Assembly: GCA_000799755.1 (NCBI GenBank)
Contig: JUHI01000001.1
Location: 806,001-870,000, forward strand
DNA length: 64,000 nucleotides
Direction: 5' to 3'
From: Martinezella tropici
GTDB taxonomy: Bacteria; Pseudomonadota; Alphaproteobacteria; Rhizobiales; Rhizobiaceae
Shown: positions 34,768-43,956 of the stretch, in pieces
How positions within the stretch are numbered: the stretch's first letter is position 1
Layout of the letters: each line of letters begins with the position of its first letter
The notes under the pieces: generated by a model
What the model saw: only the letters and a program-made list of their open reading frames with translations
Told to the model about the DNA's origin: nothing
The model's database searches: none
Made by a program: the position numbers and the translations under genes

Positions 34768-36198
34768 ATGAATCGCATCGTTCCATTGATCCTCGCCGTC
34801 GCCCTTTTCATGGAACAGATGGATTCCACCGTCATCGCGACAGCGCTGCCGGCCATCGCCAACGATCTCCATGTCGGCCCGATCACGCTCAAGCTCGCGC
34901 TGACCTCCTACATGGTGTCGCTCGCCGTGTTCATCCCGATCAGCGGCTGGATGGCGGATCGCTTCGGCGCGAAAAACATCTTCCGCATCGCCATCTGCGT
35001 CTTCGTCATCGGTTCCATCATGTGCGCTGCCTCCGGCGGCCTGCTGGAATTCGTCTTCGCCCGCTTCCTGCAGGGTGTCGGCGGCTCGATGATGACGCCG
35101 GTCGGGCGCCTCGTGCTGGTGCGCACCACGCAGAAGAGCGATCTGGTGTCCGCCATGGCGCTCCTCTCGATTCCCGCGCTCGTCGGTCCGCTTGCCGGCC
35201 CACCGCTCGGCGGCTTCATCACCACCTATGCCTCCTGGCACTGGATCTTTCTCATCAATGTTCCCGTCGGTATCCTCGGCGTCATCCTGTCGTCGATCTT
35301 CCTGCCGGACGTGGAAGCGACCATGCCGCCGAAGCTCGATGTCATTGGCTTCCTGCTGACGTCCTTCGCGGCCTCCGGCGTCGTGTTCGGCATGTCGGTC
35401 ATCAGCCTGCCGGCGTTGCCGCCCTATGTCGGCATTACCGCCGTCGTCATCGGCTTTATCTGCGGCTTCCTCTATGTCGGCCACGCCCGCCGCCATCCGG
35501 CGCCAATCCTCGATCTCACGCTGCTGAAGAACGCCACCTTCCGCGCCTCGGTGACCGGCGGTACGTTGTTCCGCATCTGTATCGGCGCCATGCCCTTCCT
35601 GACGCCGCTGATGCTGCAGCTCGGCTTCGGCCTCAACCCGTTCCAGTCGGGCCTGATCACCTTTGCCGGCGCGATCGGCGCGATTTCTACGAAGTTCATC
35701 GCGCGGCGCGTCTTTACCGCCGTCGGCTTCAAGACGGCACTGCTTTCGGCCGCAGCGATCACCACCGTCACCACGATCTGCACCGGCTTCTTCCAGCCCT
35801 GGACGCCGCATATCGTCATCGTCGCCATCCTGCTGATCGGCGGCTTCTCACGCTCGTTCTTCTTCACCGGCATCAATGCGCTCGCCTTCGCCGACATCAG
35901 CGACAAGCAAGCGAGCCAGGCAACGTCAATGAGCTCCGTCATGCAGCAGATCAGCCTGGCACTCGGCGTCGCGGTCGCCGCCATGATCCTGGAAGCCTCG
36001 ACCTTCTTCAGCGGCACGGAACTGCAGGTGCGCGATTTCCACATCGCCTTCTTCTGCATCTCGATCCTGACCGTGGTTGCGACCATCCCCTTCATCCGGA
36101 TGGACCGCAGCGCCGGCGCCATGGTTTCAGGCCACAAGGCCGGCCTCAAGCGCGTCGATGCGCTGCAGCCGCAGGTGCAGCAGCCGGCCGCGAAATGA
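34768..36198 (+). CDS. MFS transporter, drug:H+ antiporter-2 (EmrB-like)
   Basis: 476 residues with about 14 hydrophobic segments. N-terminal motif FMEQMDSTVIATALPAIANDL is typical of the DHA2 family; motif A-like GWMADRFGAKNIF follows helix 2, and motif C-like LVGPLAGPPLGGFITTYASWHWIFLINVPVG follows helix 5. It probably exports a toxic or signalling compound by proton antiport. No membrane-fusion partner gene is adjacent. Start 34768 follows CAAGGCAGATGCCT; ATG 34762 is an alternative. Confidence 0.92.
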   Translation: MNRIVPLILAVALFMEQMDSTVIATALPAIANDLHVGPITLKLALTSYMVSLAVFIPISGWMADRFGAKNIFRIAICVFVIGSIMCAASGGLLEFVFARFLQGVGGSMMTPVGRLVLVRTTQKSDLVSAMALLSIPALVGPLAGPPLGGFITTYASWHWIFLINVPVGILGVILSSIFLPDVEATMPPKLDVIGFLLTSFAASGVVFGMSVISLPALPPYVGITAVVIGFICGFLYVGHARRHPAPILDLTLLKNATFRASVTGGTLFRICIGAMPFLTPLMLQLGFGLNPFQSGLITFAGAIGAISTKFIARRVFTAVGFKTALLSAAAITTVTTICTGFFQPWTPHIVIVAILLIGGFSRSFFFTGINALAFADISDKQASQATSMSSVMQQISLALGVAVAAMILEASTFFSGTELQVRDFHIAFFCISILTVVATIPFIRMDRSAGAMVSGHKAGLKRVDALQPQVQQPAAK

Positions 36199-36278
36199 TG
36201 GCACGATCCTCGTTACGCTTCGGCGCGGCCGTAGTGTAATGAGGGTTTCGTCGGTCTATCGATTGAGAATCGCCGGGT

Positions 36279-37016
36279 TTAGCGCTCGGCGACGGATTGT
36301 TCTTCTTCCGTCTCGCCTTCCGGCTTCCGGCCCTTGAAGCCCTTCGCCAGCAGGAACATTTCTACCGACTCGGCCCTGGATGCGCCCGGCTTCACATGGA
36401 TGACCTGGCGGAAATTCTGCTTGAGGAAGGTCAGCAGATCACGCTCCGTGCCGCCCTGGAAGGTCTTGGCAAGGAAGTGTCCACCTTCGGCCAGCACCTC
36501 GACCGCGAAATGCGCGGCGACTTCGCAGAGATGCATGGTCCGCAGGTGGTCGGTGCGGTGATGACCCGTGGTCGGCGCGGCCATATCGGAAAGCACGAGA
36601 TTCGGCGTACCGCCGACAGCCTCGATCAGCCGCTGTGGCGCATCCGGTTCCAGAAAATCGAGCTGCAGGATGCTGACGCCCGGTATCGGCGCCATTTCGA
36701 GAAAGTCGATGGCGGCGACGCGGATGTCCTCTTCGGTCGAGTCGGTCACCTTGGCGGCGATCTGCGACCAGCTTCCCGGTGCCGCGCCCAGATCGATGAT
36801 GCGGCGCGCACCCTTCAGGATCTGATGCTTCTCGTCGATCTCCAGCAACTTGAAGGCGGCGCGGGCGCGATAGCCCTCGAGCTGTGCACGCTGCACGTAG
36901 GGATCGTTGATATGCCGTTGCAGCCATTGCCGCGACGAAGCCTTCAGCTTCTTTTTCTTGACGCGCTGGCCGAGCTTGCGGCCCGTGCGGTTGCCGGCGA
37001 TGGTTGGCTTGGTCAC
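36279..37016 (-). CDS. rlmE: 23S rRNA 2'-O-ribose U2552 methyltransferase
   Basis: 245 residues. FtsJ/RrmJ domain: [19 protein letters not shown] with the first catalytic Lys, the SAM-binding [31 protein letters not shown] with Asp, and [10 protein letters not shown] with the second Lys. A basic N-terminal tail ([18 protein letters not shown]) precedes the domain, as is usual in rhizobia. It methylates U2552 in the A loop during late 50S assembly. The GTG start at 37016 overlaps the ppx stop in GTGA, so translation is coupled. Confidence 0.95.
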   Translation of the reverse strand: MTKPTIAGNRTGRKLGQRVKKKKLKASSRQWLQRHINDPYVQRAQLEGYRARAAFKLLEIDEKHQILKGARRIIDLGAAPGSWSQIAAKVTDSTEEDIRVAAIDFLEMAPIPGVSILQLDFLEPDAPQRLIEAVGGTPNLVLSDMAAPTTGHHRTDHLRTMHLCEVAAHFAVEVLAEGGHFLAKTFQGGTERDLLTFLKQNFRQVIHVKPGASRAESVEMFLLAKGFKGRKPEGETEEEQSVAER

Positions 37017-38584
37017 GTCTGCGGCCCCTTCATATCCCTCGGTCGATGACCCCGGCGCGAGCGGCCCCGCCGCCAGACGCCGTCGTCTGCCATCATGTCG
37101 GTCAGCAATCCCTCGCGCAGGCCGCGATCGGCAACGCGCATGCGCGGGCTCGGCCAGCGGCGGCGGATCGCCTCCAGAATAGCGCATCCCGCCAACACCA
37201 GATCGGCGCGATCCGGCCCGATGCAGGGATTGGCGGCGCGGCCGGCAAAATCCCAGGACAAGAGCTTCGCCTGCATCGCGCTCACTTCATCGTCCGACAG
37301 CCAGACGCCGTCGACCCTGCGCCGGTCGTAGCGCGGCAGATCGAGATGAACGCCGGCAAGCGTCGTCACCGTGCCCGAAGTTCCGATCAGATGGAAGTCG
37401 CCACTCTCGCGCGCCGCACCATTCACCGGCGGGCAATCGAAACGCTCGAGCATACGCTGGACCTCGCACACCATCGTTTCGAACAGCTCCGGGGTCACGT
37501 CGCGGCCGCCGTGCCGCTCCGAAAGCGTTACGACCCCGACGGGCAAAGAGGTCCAGTGGGTGATGTGATTGGCAAGCCGGCTGGAGCGATTGTCGCCGAT
37601 ACGTATGACAGCGATTTCGGATGAGCCGCCGCCGATGTCGAACAACACGACGGAGCGCGCCTCCGGCCCGACGAGCGAAGAGCAGCCGGAGACGGCAAGA
37701 CGGGCCTCTGTCTCGCGGTCAATGATCTCAAGCCGAAGCCCGGTTTCTTCGGTCACGCGCGACAGAAACGCTTCGCCATTGTCGGCAGCGCGGCAGGCCT
37801 CGGTCGCGATCAGCCGCATGCGGCGGATTTCGCGCGTCTTCAGCTTGGCCGCGCAGATACGCAGCGCCTCCACCGCGCGATCCATGGCATCGCTGGACAG
37901 ACGCCCGCTGGCACCGAGCCCTTCGCCAAGGCGGACGATGCGGGAGAAAGCATCGACCACCCGGAACTGGCCCGGGCGAGTCGGCTGTGCAATCAGCAAA
38001 CGGCAATTGTTGGTGCCGAGATCAAGGGCGGCATAGAGGTCGAGCGGGCGGGGGTCGGCATCGGCATGGTGCTGCTGCCCGTCGCGTCGCGGCTGCGATT
38101 GTCGGTTCTGCCGATGATCGTCATGGGCGGGAGCGTGGGCACTTGCCTGCGCATTCGTCGGAGCAGCGATCTGCGCCGTCTTCTCATGCGCCAGCGGCCG
38201 ACCCTGCAGGCCTCGCTTGCTACGATGCTTGCGCCGGCTCTTGCCGCTCTTGTGCGAAGAGGCATGGCCGTGATCCGGCGAAGCACGATGTTCCACCGGC
38301 GACGAAAGCTGCTGTGTTGAAGAGGCGGGCTGCGCACCACCCTGAACCGCGCCGCGCGCACGGCGTCGACGCTTGCGCTTTCTGGCCGGTGAACCGGCCT
38401 CATCCTCTGCTGGGCGTTGCACCACCTGGCCGGACTTGCCCGCCTGGTTGGCCTCCGCAGAATGAGCGTTCGGGCGGCCATGACCACGCTTACGCTTCGC
38501 GCGCCGGGAGGATTTACCCTTCCTGCGCTCTGCTGCCGACGCCCCGTCTGCCTGCGGCGCAGGGCCGCTTTCGGGGTCACTCAC
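37013..38584 (-). CDS. ppx: Ppx/GppA phosphatase with a long basic N-terminal extension
   Basis: 523 residues from GTG 38584; upstream ATGs at 38623 and 38656 are alternatives. The Ppx/GppA domain begins about residue 180 at [17 protein letters not shown] and continues with [27 protein letters not shown] and [10 protein letters not shown]. It hydrolyses polyphosphate or pppGpp. The first ~175 residues are unlike the rest: low-complexity, rich in Arg, Lys, His, Gln and Ser with clusters such as [12 protein letters not shown] and [11 protein letters not shown], predicted disordered and nucleic-acid- or polyphosphate-binding by composition. It is coupled to rlmE. Confidence 0.9.
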   Translation of the reverse strand: MSDPESGPAPQADGASAAERRKGKSSRRAKRKRGHGRPNAHSAEANQAGKSGQVVQRPAEDEAGSPARKRKRRRRARGAVQGGAQPASSTQQLSSPVEHRASPDHGHASSHKSGKSRRKHRSKRGLQGRPLAHEKTAQIAAPTNAQASAHAPAHDDHRQNRQSQPRRDGQQHHADADPRPLDLYAALDLGTNNCRLLIAQPTRPGQFRVVDAFSRIVRLGEGLGASGRLSSDAMDRAVEALRICAAKLKTREIRRMRLIATEACRAADNGEAFLSRVTEETGLRLEIIDRETEARLAVSGCSSLVGPEARSVVLFDIGGGSSEIAVIRIGDNRSSRLANHITHWTSLPVGVVTLSERHGGRDVTPELFETMVCEVQRMLERFDCPPVNGAARESGDFHLIGTSGTVTTLAGVHLDLPRYDRRRVDGVWLSDDEVSAMQAKLLSWDFAGRAANPCIGPDRADLVLAGCAILEAIRRRWPSPRMRVADRGLREGLLTDMMADDGVWRRGRSRRGHRPRDMKGPQT

Positions 38585-38729
38585 GTATCTTTTCCACCGC
38601 GCCGCGCAAGGCCTTGGGGGCATGCTGCTGGCGCTCGTTCGATTTTCGTTGGGCAAAGAATACCAGCAGGATGGGTTTTCGCCAAATTCTTTTTGAATTA
38701 CGTGAATTTGGAGCCGGCGGAAGCAGCCA

Positions 38730-39533
38730 TCAGGCGATCAAATGCGCCCTGACGTCGGCCGCGAGTTGCTGCATCCGATCGATCGGCGCATGGCCGATCA
38801 GCATGAAGGCATGTGTGGCGTTCGACCAATAGACGACATTCATGCCGCGGCGATTTTCCATGTCCGGCGCTGCCGCTCCTTTCGCGGATTGGACGATGCA
38901 GAGCGCCATCGGGCCGCTTTCCGGATCGAGATAGGCGATCTGGGCCAGCGGCTTGCCGTCATAATTCAGGATCTGGGCGCGCTTGAACTCGACGTCAGGC
39001 ATCGCGATGACATCAGGCGTAAGCGGCAACCCCAGCTTGGCGCCGACGCCGTTCAATTGCGCCACCTGCTGCGCATGATCGCCTGCCGGCGCGCTCAGCG
39101 TGTCTGCCGTATAGAGCGACAGATATTCGGCAACCGCGGCTCGCCATTCGCTATCCTCATCCGGCTTCGAAAGGCGATGGCCGATGCCGATCACGGCGCG
39201 ATCAATGGCGACGGCGGCCACGAAGCTTGCGGCTATTGCTGTCAGAAAGCCACGGCGGCCGATGCCGGCGGCCCAAACCTTGTTCTTCTTTGACGGGGGA
39301 ATGGCGGCAAGCATGGCGTCCAGCTTCGCAGCCGGTGCTTCCGCAAGCATTGGCTGGAACGCCTCGCTGAAAGACAGCGTGCTGCGCGACAGAAAATCGA
39401 AACGCTCCGCTACATGCTCGTCATCGGCGATCAGCCGTTCGATCCGCTCGCGCTCGACCGCATCCAGCTCGCCATCGATGAAAGCGGTTAGCTGTTCGTC
39501 CGTCGGCATCTGTCCTTTGTTCAATTCACTCAT
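38730..39533 (-). CDS. Anti-sigma factor (membrane-anchored, no zinc motif)
   Basis: 267 residues. The N-terminal part (LTAFIDGELDAVERERIERLIADDEHVAERF) has the ASD-like look of ECF anti-sigma factors but lacks the His-x3-Cys-x2-Cys zinc motif. One membrane helix near residues 90-112 (RRGFLTAIAASFVAAVAIDRAV) is followed by a periplasmic domain of about 150 residues. The start codon lies inside the end of the sigma gene (8-base overlap). It presumably holds the sigma factor until an envelope signal arrives. Confidence 0.85.
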   Translation of the reverse strand: MSELNKGQMPTDEQLTAFIDGELDAVERERIERLIADDEHVAERFDFLSRSTLSFSEAFQPMLAEAPAAKLDAMLAAIPPSKKNKVWAAGIGRRGFLTAIAASFVAAVAIDRAVIGIGHRLSKPDEDSEWRAAVAEYLSLYTADTLSAPAGDHAQQVAQLNGVGAKLGLPLTPDVIAMPDVEFKRAQILNYDGKPLAQIAYLDPESGPMALCIVQSAKGAAAPDMENRRGMNVVYWSNATHAFMLIGHAPIDRMQQLAADVRAHLIA

Positions 39534-40170
39534 TACCATTCCCCAGTCGCCCACCACCGGACGGTTTTCCGTCGGCCGCCACCCCCATGCCCTCGGCAAG
39601 CTTCGCCCTCGCCGCCGCCAGCCGGCTCATGACGGTGCCGATCGGCACCTCCAGCACCTCAGCCACTTCGCGATAGGAAAGCCCTTCGACATAAGCCAGG
39701 AAGACCGCGCTACGCTGCGCCTCCGGCAAGGCTTGCACGCGCTGCAGCACCTGTCCGGCGAGAACATGTGTTTCAGTCTCCTGCGCACCGTCGAACACCA
39801 GCGTCTCGTCGGCATCGACAAAACCCTGCCCCATGCGCACCCGGCGCGAACGGACCTCGTTCAGCCATATCGAATGGAGGATGGCAAACAGCCAGCGATC
39901 GAGGCGCGTTCCGGCGGTAAACTGGGCCGCCCGCTCCAACGCCCTGACGCAGGTCGCCTGCACGAGGTCATCCGCCACGTCACGCTGACGCGACAGCACG
40001 ACTCCATAACGCCATAACCGCGTCAGGTGCTGGGACAGGCCTGCCCTGATATACTCTTCGCTCGCTATGACATCCTCCGCCGCATTCGCACGTCCGGGAG
40101 CCGCCGACCCTTTCGGCGGCTCCGTCGCTGTCGGACTATAAGCAGAAATAGTACCACGAGCGACCGGCAT
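39526..40170 (-). CDS. ECF-family RNA polymerase sigma factor
   Basis: 214 residues from ATG 40170, or 217 from 40179. Region 2: LWRYGVVLSRQRDVADDLVQATCVRALERAAQF, then DRWLFAILHSIWLNEVRSRR. Region 4: LPEAQRSAVFLAYVEGLSYREVAEVLEVPIGTVMSRLAAARAKL, an intact HTH. An unusual 40-residue polar N-terminal tail and a Gly-rich C-terminus flank the core. It is translationally coupled to the anti-sigma gene. Targets are unknown; autoregulation is usual for this arrangement. Confidence 0.92.
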   Translation of the reverse strand: MPVARGTISAYSPTATEPPKGSAAPGRANAAEDVIASEEYIRAGLSQHLTRLWRYGVVLSRQRDVADDLVQATCVRALERAAQFTAGTRLDRWLFAILHSIWLNEVRSRRVRMGQGFVDADETLVFDGAQETETHVLAGQVLQRVQALPEAQRSAVFLAYVEGLSYREVAEVLEVPIGTVMSRLAAARAKLAEGMGVAADGKPSGGGRLGNGNE

Positions 40171-40232
40171 CACTCCCATATCCCTCGCAGAGCTCCTTGC
40201 TTATCGTCTTCATCACTGCCCTGGGCCTGCGC

Positions 40233-40775
40233 TTAGAGGCTGGACGGGTTGATGATCGCGGCGTGAAGGTCACGATATTCTTCGCAGCTCGTATTGCCGC
40301 AGAGCGCCTTGATCGTGTTCAACTGGTCCTTGGCGAGATCCATCCGGCCCTTGATGACATAGGCCTCGCCGAGATATTCGCGGACCAGCGTGTATTTCGG
40401 GTCCATCGCGACGGACTTCTGATAGTAGGAAATGCCTTCATCCGTGCGGCCGAGCTTGCGCGTAACATAGCCGCGATAGTTCAGCGCTTCCGCCGTATTC
40501 GGGTTCTTCATCGTGTCGAGAACCGCCAGTGCTTCCTGGTAGCGGTGATCCTTCTTGGCGAGCGAATAGGCATAGTCGGCGCGGTTTTCGTCGGTAACGT
40601 TGGCGCTCTGCTGCTTGACGCATTTCTTCGTCTTCTGATCGTAGATCTCGCCCTTCTTGCAGGTCGGCGTCGTGCTCGAATCGTCACCGGCGGCAAAGGC
40701 GGGAATGGCGAAAGCGCCGAGGGTCAGACTTGCGCCGAGGGCGATGGAAGCCAGGCGAAATGCTTTAGTCGTCAT
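40233..40775 (-). CDS. Exported TPR protein
   Basis: 180 residues. The signal peptide ends at PAFAA; the mature N-terminus has a two-Cys loop (CKKGEIYDQKTKKC). Two to three tetratricopeptide repeats follow (AEALNYRGYVTRKLGRTDEGISYYQKSVAMDPKYTLVREYLGEAYVIKGR), then a second Cys pair (LCGNTSC). The start follows CAAGGAGACATTCC. It lies 62 bases upstream of the sigma gene on the same strand, so it may belong to the same envelope-stress unit; that link is only positional. Confidence 0.87.
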   Translation of the reverse strand: MTTKAFRLASIALGASLTLGAFAIPAFAAGDDSSTTPTCKKGEIYDQKTKKCVKQQSANVTDENRADYAYSLAKKDHRYQEALAVLDTMKNPNTAEALNYRGYVTRKLGRTDEGISYYQKSVAMDPKYTLVREYLGEAYVIKGRMDLAKDQLNTIKALCGNTSCEEYRDLHAAIINPSSL

Positions 40776-40971
40776 GGAATGTCTCCTTGGCAAATGAACG
40801 TTGCGAAGAGAGAACACACGGTCGGCAGCTTTTATTCGGGCGGCGCTCGGAATTTTTTCGGCGCACGCAAAGCCGGGACGCCGTCACTCTTTCGTGACCG
40901 CCTCAGCATCGAATAGACCATCCTCATCGCGTGTTTCCGTCCCATGCCCGTCAAGGGCGCAGGAGAAACCC

Positions 40972-42024
40972 GTGACCGATACCGTCAAACTTCTAAGCCT
41001 CGCCGTCGCCACACCCGACAATATCATCCTTCAAACGGACGCCGCCGAGACGGCGAGCCGCCTGTTTTCGGATCGCTTTCAGGACTTCAAATATCTCGCC
41101 CGCGTGTTCGAAAGCGCCGGCATCCGCAAGCGCCATGCGGCAAGACCGCTTTCCTGGTTCGAACAACCGCATGGCTGGCAGGATCGCATGGCCGCCTATA
41201 CGGAGGTCGCCTCCGAGCTTTTCCAGCAGGCAGCAACAGCGGCGTTGCAACGCGCCAATCTGAAGGCCAGCGAAGTTGACTGCATCGTCACGGCATCGTC
41301 CACCGGGCTTGTGACCCCGAGCCTCGAGGCGAGGCTCGCAGGCAAGATGGGCTTCCGTCCAGATATCGAGCGCGTGCCGATCTTCGGCCTCGGCTGCGCG
41401 GCGGGCGTGTCCGGCCTTGCCATCGCCGCGAAGATGGCAAGAAGCCGGCCGGGCGCCGTCGTGCTCTTCGTGGCGATCGAACTCTGCTCCCTCGCCTTCC
41501 GTCTGGACGAACTGACGCGGCCCAACATCATTGCGACGGCGCTCTTCGGTGACGGCGCGGCGGCCTGCGTGCTGCGGACCGGTGACGGCGGCATCGTGGA
41601 AATCGAATCGACCGGCGAACATCTGTTTCCCGACAGTCTCGGCATCATGGGCTGGAAGATCGACGATACCGGTTTCGGCATCATCCTCGAACAATCGCTG
41701 CCGGACTTTGCCAAGACGCGTCTGAGGAGCGCCGTTGCCGGCATTCTGGAGCGATCCCGGCTTTTGCTCTCCGACATCGATCATTTCATCTGCCATCCCG
41801 GCGGCGCCAAGGTGCTGGCGGCGCTCGAAAGTGCGCTGGGCCTCGAAGAGGGCTCGCTCGATATCGAGCGCGAGGTGATCGGCGACTACGGCAACATGTC
41901 CTCGCCGACCGTGCTGTTCGTGCTGGAGCGCGCGATTGCGGCGGGATTGCCCGAACGTTCCGCCCTCCTCGCCATGGGGCCGGGATTTTCGGCAAGCTGC
42001 ATCACCCTGAGGAGGGTCGCCTGA
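40972..42024 (+). CDS. Type III polyketide synthase (chalcone-synthase-like)
   Basis: 350 residues from a GTG that follows GCAGGAGAAACCC. The thiolase-fold triad is visible: Cys142 in FGLGCAAGVSGL, His275 in FICHPGGAKVL and Asn308 in GDYGNMSSPTVLF. TASSTGLVTPSLEARLAGKMG and ATALFGDGAAACVL are further family blocks. Bacterial relatives condense an acyl starter with malonyl-CoA to make alkylpyrones, alkylresorcinols or phloroglucinols. The stop overlaps the ICMT start by one base (TGATG), so both form one operon. Confidence 0.93.
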   Translation: MTDTVKLLSLAVATPDNIILQTDAAETASRLFSDRFQDFKYLARVFESAGIRKRHAARPLSWFEQPHGWQDRMAAYTEVASELFQQAATAALQRANLKASEVDCIVTASSTGLVTPSLEARLAGKMGFRPDIERVPIFGLGCAAGVSGLAIAAKMARSRPGAVVLFVAIELCSLAFRLDELTRPNIIATALFGDGAAACVLRTGDGGIVEIESTGEHLFPDSLGIMGWKIDDTGFGIILEQSLPDFAKTRLRSAVAGILERSRLLLSDIDHFICHPGGAKVLAALESALGLEEGSLDIEREVIGDYGNMSSPTVLFVLERAIAAGLPERSALLAMGPGFSASCITLRRVA

Positions 42025-42521
42025 TGCTCTGGCCTTCAATCGCGCTTCTTGTCTTCGTGACACTGCAGCGGCTGGCGGAGCTCATCTATTCCAGGCGCAA
42101 TACCGCCTCCCTGCTTGCCCGCGGCGGGCGGGAATATGGGCGAGAACACTATCCCTTCATGGTGGCGATGCACGCGGCTTGGCTGATCGGATTGTGGTTC
42201 CTCGCCCTTGGCCGGCCGGTCGATCCCTTCTGGTTCCTGCTGTTCATGGTGCTACAGGCACTGCGTCTCTGGGTGCTGGCGACGCTTGGGGAACGGTGGA
42301 CGACGCGCATCATCATCCTGCCGGGTGCTGCTCTCGTAACGACAGGGCCCTATCGTTTCCTCAGCCATCCCAACTATGCCGTCGTCGTCGGCGAGATCGC
42401 CGTGCTGCCGCTTACCTTCGGCCTGCCGCTCTACGCCGCGATCTTTTCTCTTCTCAACGGCATCATTCTTGCGATCCGCATCCGGGCTGAAAATGCCTGC
42501 CTGAGAGAGGCTACGGGCTGA
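42024..42521 (+). CDS. Isoprenylcysteine carboxyl methyltransferase (ICMT) family membrane protein
   Basis: 165 residues, four to five membrane segments. The family block is TTGPYRFLSHPNYAVVVGEIAVLPL, then IRIRAENACLREATG with the SAM-side Arg-Ala-Glu. Bacterial members adjacent to type III PKS genes (for example Bacillus BpsB, Streptomyces SrsB) O-methylate the polyketide product. Translation is coupled to the PKS upstream through a one-base overlap. A role in methylating the PKS product is inferred from that precedent. Confidence 0.9.
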   Translation: MLWPSIALLVFVTLQRLAELIYSRRNTASLLARGGREYGREHYPFMVAMHAAWLIGLWFLALGRPVDPFWFLLFMVLQALRLWVLATLGERWTTRIIILPGAALVTTGPYRFLSHPNYAVVVGEIAVLPLTFGLPLYAAIFSLLNGIILAIRIRAENACLREATG

Positions 42522-42640
42522 TCCGCATTTTTCCATTGCGCGGCTAAAATTTGGCAGGCATTTTCGATGCTTAGAGCGCGGTACCGGCGATGCCGAAGGA
42601 CCGCGCGGCAATACAATGAGCATGCGGATAGCAGGGTAAG

Positions 42641-43888
42641 ATGACAAAGGACGCAATCGTTCTCGGTGCCGGTATCGTCGGGGTTTCGACGGCAATCCAT
42701 CTGCAGCGGCGGGGACGCCAAGTCACTCTCGTCGACAGGAGAGAGCCCGGCCGGGAAACCTCCTTCGGCAATGCCGGCCTCATCCAGCGCGAGGGCGTCG
42801 TACCCTATGGCTTCCCGCAGCAATTCGGCCTGCTGCTGCGCTACGCCTTCAACAATCGCGTCGATGCGCATTATCATCTGCGCGCCCTGCCCGCGCAGAT
42901 CGCCTTTCTCGCCCGCTATTGGTGGAACTCCAATACCAAGCGCCACGAAATGATTTCGCGTGCCTATGCGCCGCTGATCGAGCATTCCGTCAGCGAGCAC
43001 AACGACCTCATCGAAGCCGCCCACGCCGAGGAACTCATTCGCAAGAACGGCTGGGTGGAACTGTTCCGTTCGAACGAGAAGCGCGACGCGGAATTTGCTG
43101 AAGCCGAACGCCTTAATCGCGAATTCGGAATTGGCTATGACGCGTTGAGCGGCGCGGAGATCGCGGCTGCCGAGCCGCATCTCAGAGGCGGCTTTGCCGG
43201 TGCGCTGCGCTGGCGCGATCCCTGGTCCGTACTCGACCCGCATGGGCTGACATCAGCCTATCGCCGTTATTTCGAAAGCATCGGCGGTCGTGTGACGACG
43301 GGGGACGCCGTCTCGCTCGGCATGGCCGGCAAAGCCTGGAGAATGGTGACGGCGGATGGATCGATCGAGGCAGAGGACGTGGTCGTGGCACTCGGGCCCT
43401 GGGCCGATCTGGTGACGAAACGCTTCGGCTATGCCTTCCCACTTGGCGTCAAGCGCGGCTATCACATGCACTATGCGGCCGAGGGCAATGCGGTGCTCAA
43501 CAACTGGACGCTGGATGCCGAGCGCGGCTATCTCTTGGCGCCGATGAGCCGTGGTATCCGGCTGACGACCGGCGCCGAATTCGCCCTGCGCGACGCGCCG
43601 AAGACGCCGGTGCAGCTCGACCGTGCCGAGGCCATTGCGCGCGATGCCTTCCCGCTCGGCGAACGGCTCGACCCGGAACCCTGGATGGGGGCGCGTCCCT
43701 GCACGCCCGACATGATGCCGATCATCGGCAAGGCGCCGCGTCACAATGGCCTATGGTTCGCCTTCGGCCACGCCCATCACGGCCTGACGCTCGGACCGGT
43801 GACCGGCCGCGTGCTGGCCGAGCTCATCACGGGCGAGAAGCCCTTTATCGATATCTCGGCTTATGCTCCGGGCCGGTTCGCACCCTGA
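42641..43888 (+). CDS. FAD-dependent oxidoreductase (DadA/DAO family)
   Basis: 415 residues. N-terminal Rossmann motif AIVLGAGIVGVSTAIHLQRRGRQVTLVDR, then GRETSFGNAGLIQ, as in D-amino-acid dehydrogenase small subunits. The C-terminal FAD-contact block is GARPCTPDMMPIIGKAP and FGHAHHGLTLGPVTGRVLAELI. The likely reaction is oxidative deamination of a D-amino acid or an N-methyl amine. It lies 119 bp after the ICMT gene on the same strand with its own AGCAGGGTAAG site; its membership in the PKS pathway is uncertain. Confidence 0.9.
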   Translation: MTKDAIVLGAGIVGVSTAIHLQRRGRQVTLVDRREPGRETSFGNAGLIQREGVVPYGFPQQFGLLLRYAFNNRVDAHYHLRALPAQIAFLARYWWNSNTKRHEMISRAYAPLIEHSVSEHNDLIEAAHAEELIRKNGWVELFRSNEKRDAEFAEAERLNREFGIGYDALSGAEIAAAEPHLRGGFAGALRWRDPWSVLDPHGLTSAYRRYFESIGGRVTTGDAVSLGMAGKAWRMVTADGSIEAEDVVVALGPWADLVTKRFGYAFPLGVKRGYHMHYAAEGNAVLNNWTLDAERGYLLAPMSRGIRLTTGAEFALRDAPKTPVQLDRAEAIARDAFPLGERLDPEPWMGARPCTPDMMPIIGKAPRHNGLWFAFGHAHHGLTLGPVTGRVLAELITGEKPFIDISAYAPGRFAP

Positions 43889-43912
43889 GCTGCTCTATCG
43901 CATAGCCATCAA

Positions 43913-43955
43913 GCAATTTCGGACGGGAAACCGCTGCGCACCTTCCTGGAATTGC
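43913..43955. repeat. Rhizobial intergenic repeat (element C, partial copy)
   Basis: GCAATTTCGGACGGGAAACC... ending GGAATTGC is a diverged copy of 27674-27717, with roughly six differences over 44 bases. The preceding CTGAGCTGCTCTATC also matches the right arm of the first hairpin of the full copy, and it contains the stop codon of the flavoprotein gene. Confidence 0.7.
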
Positions 43956-43956
43956 C

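Noticed and set aside
34722..36239. 505-codon frame overlapping the MFS gene on the same strand
   Set aside because: Frame +2 of the transporter; Arg/His-rich with no hydrophobic segments, while the MFS frame has all expected motifs.
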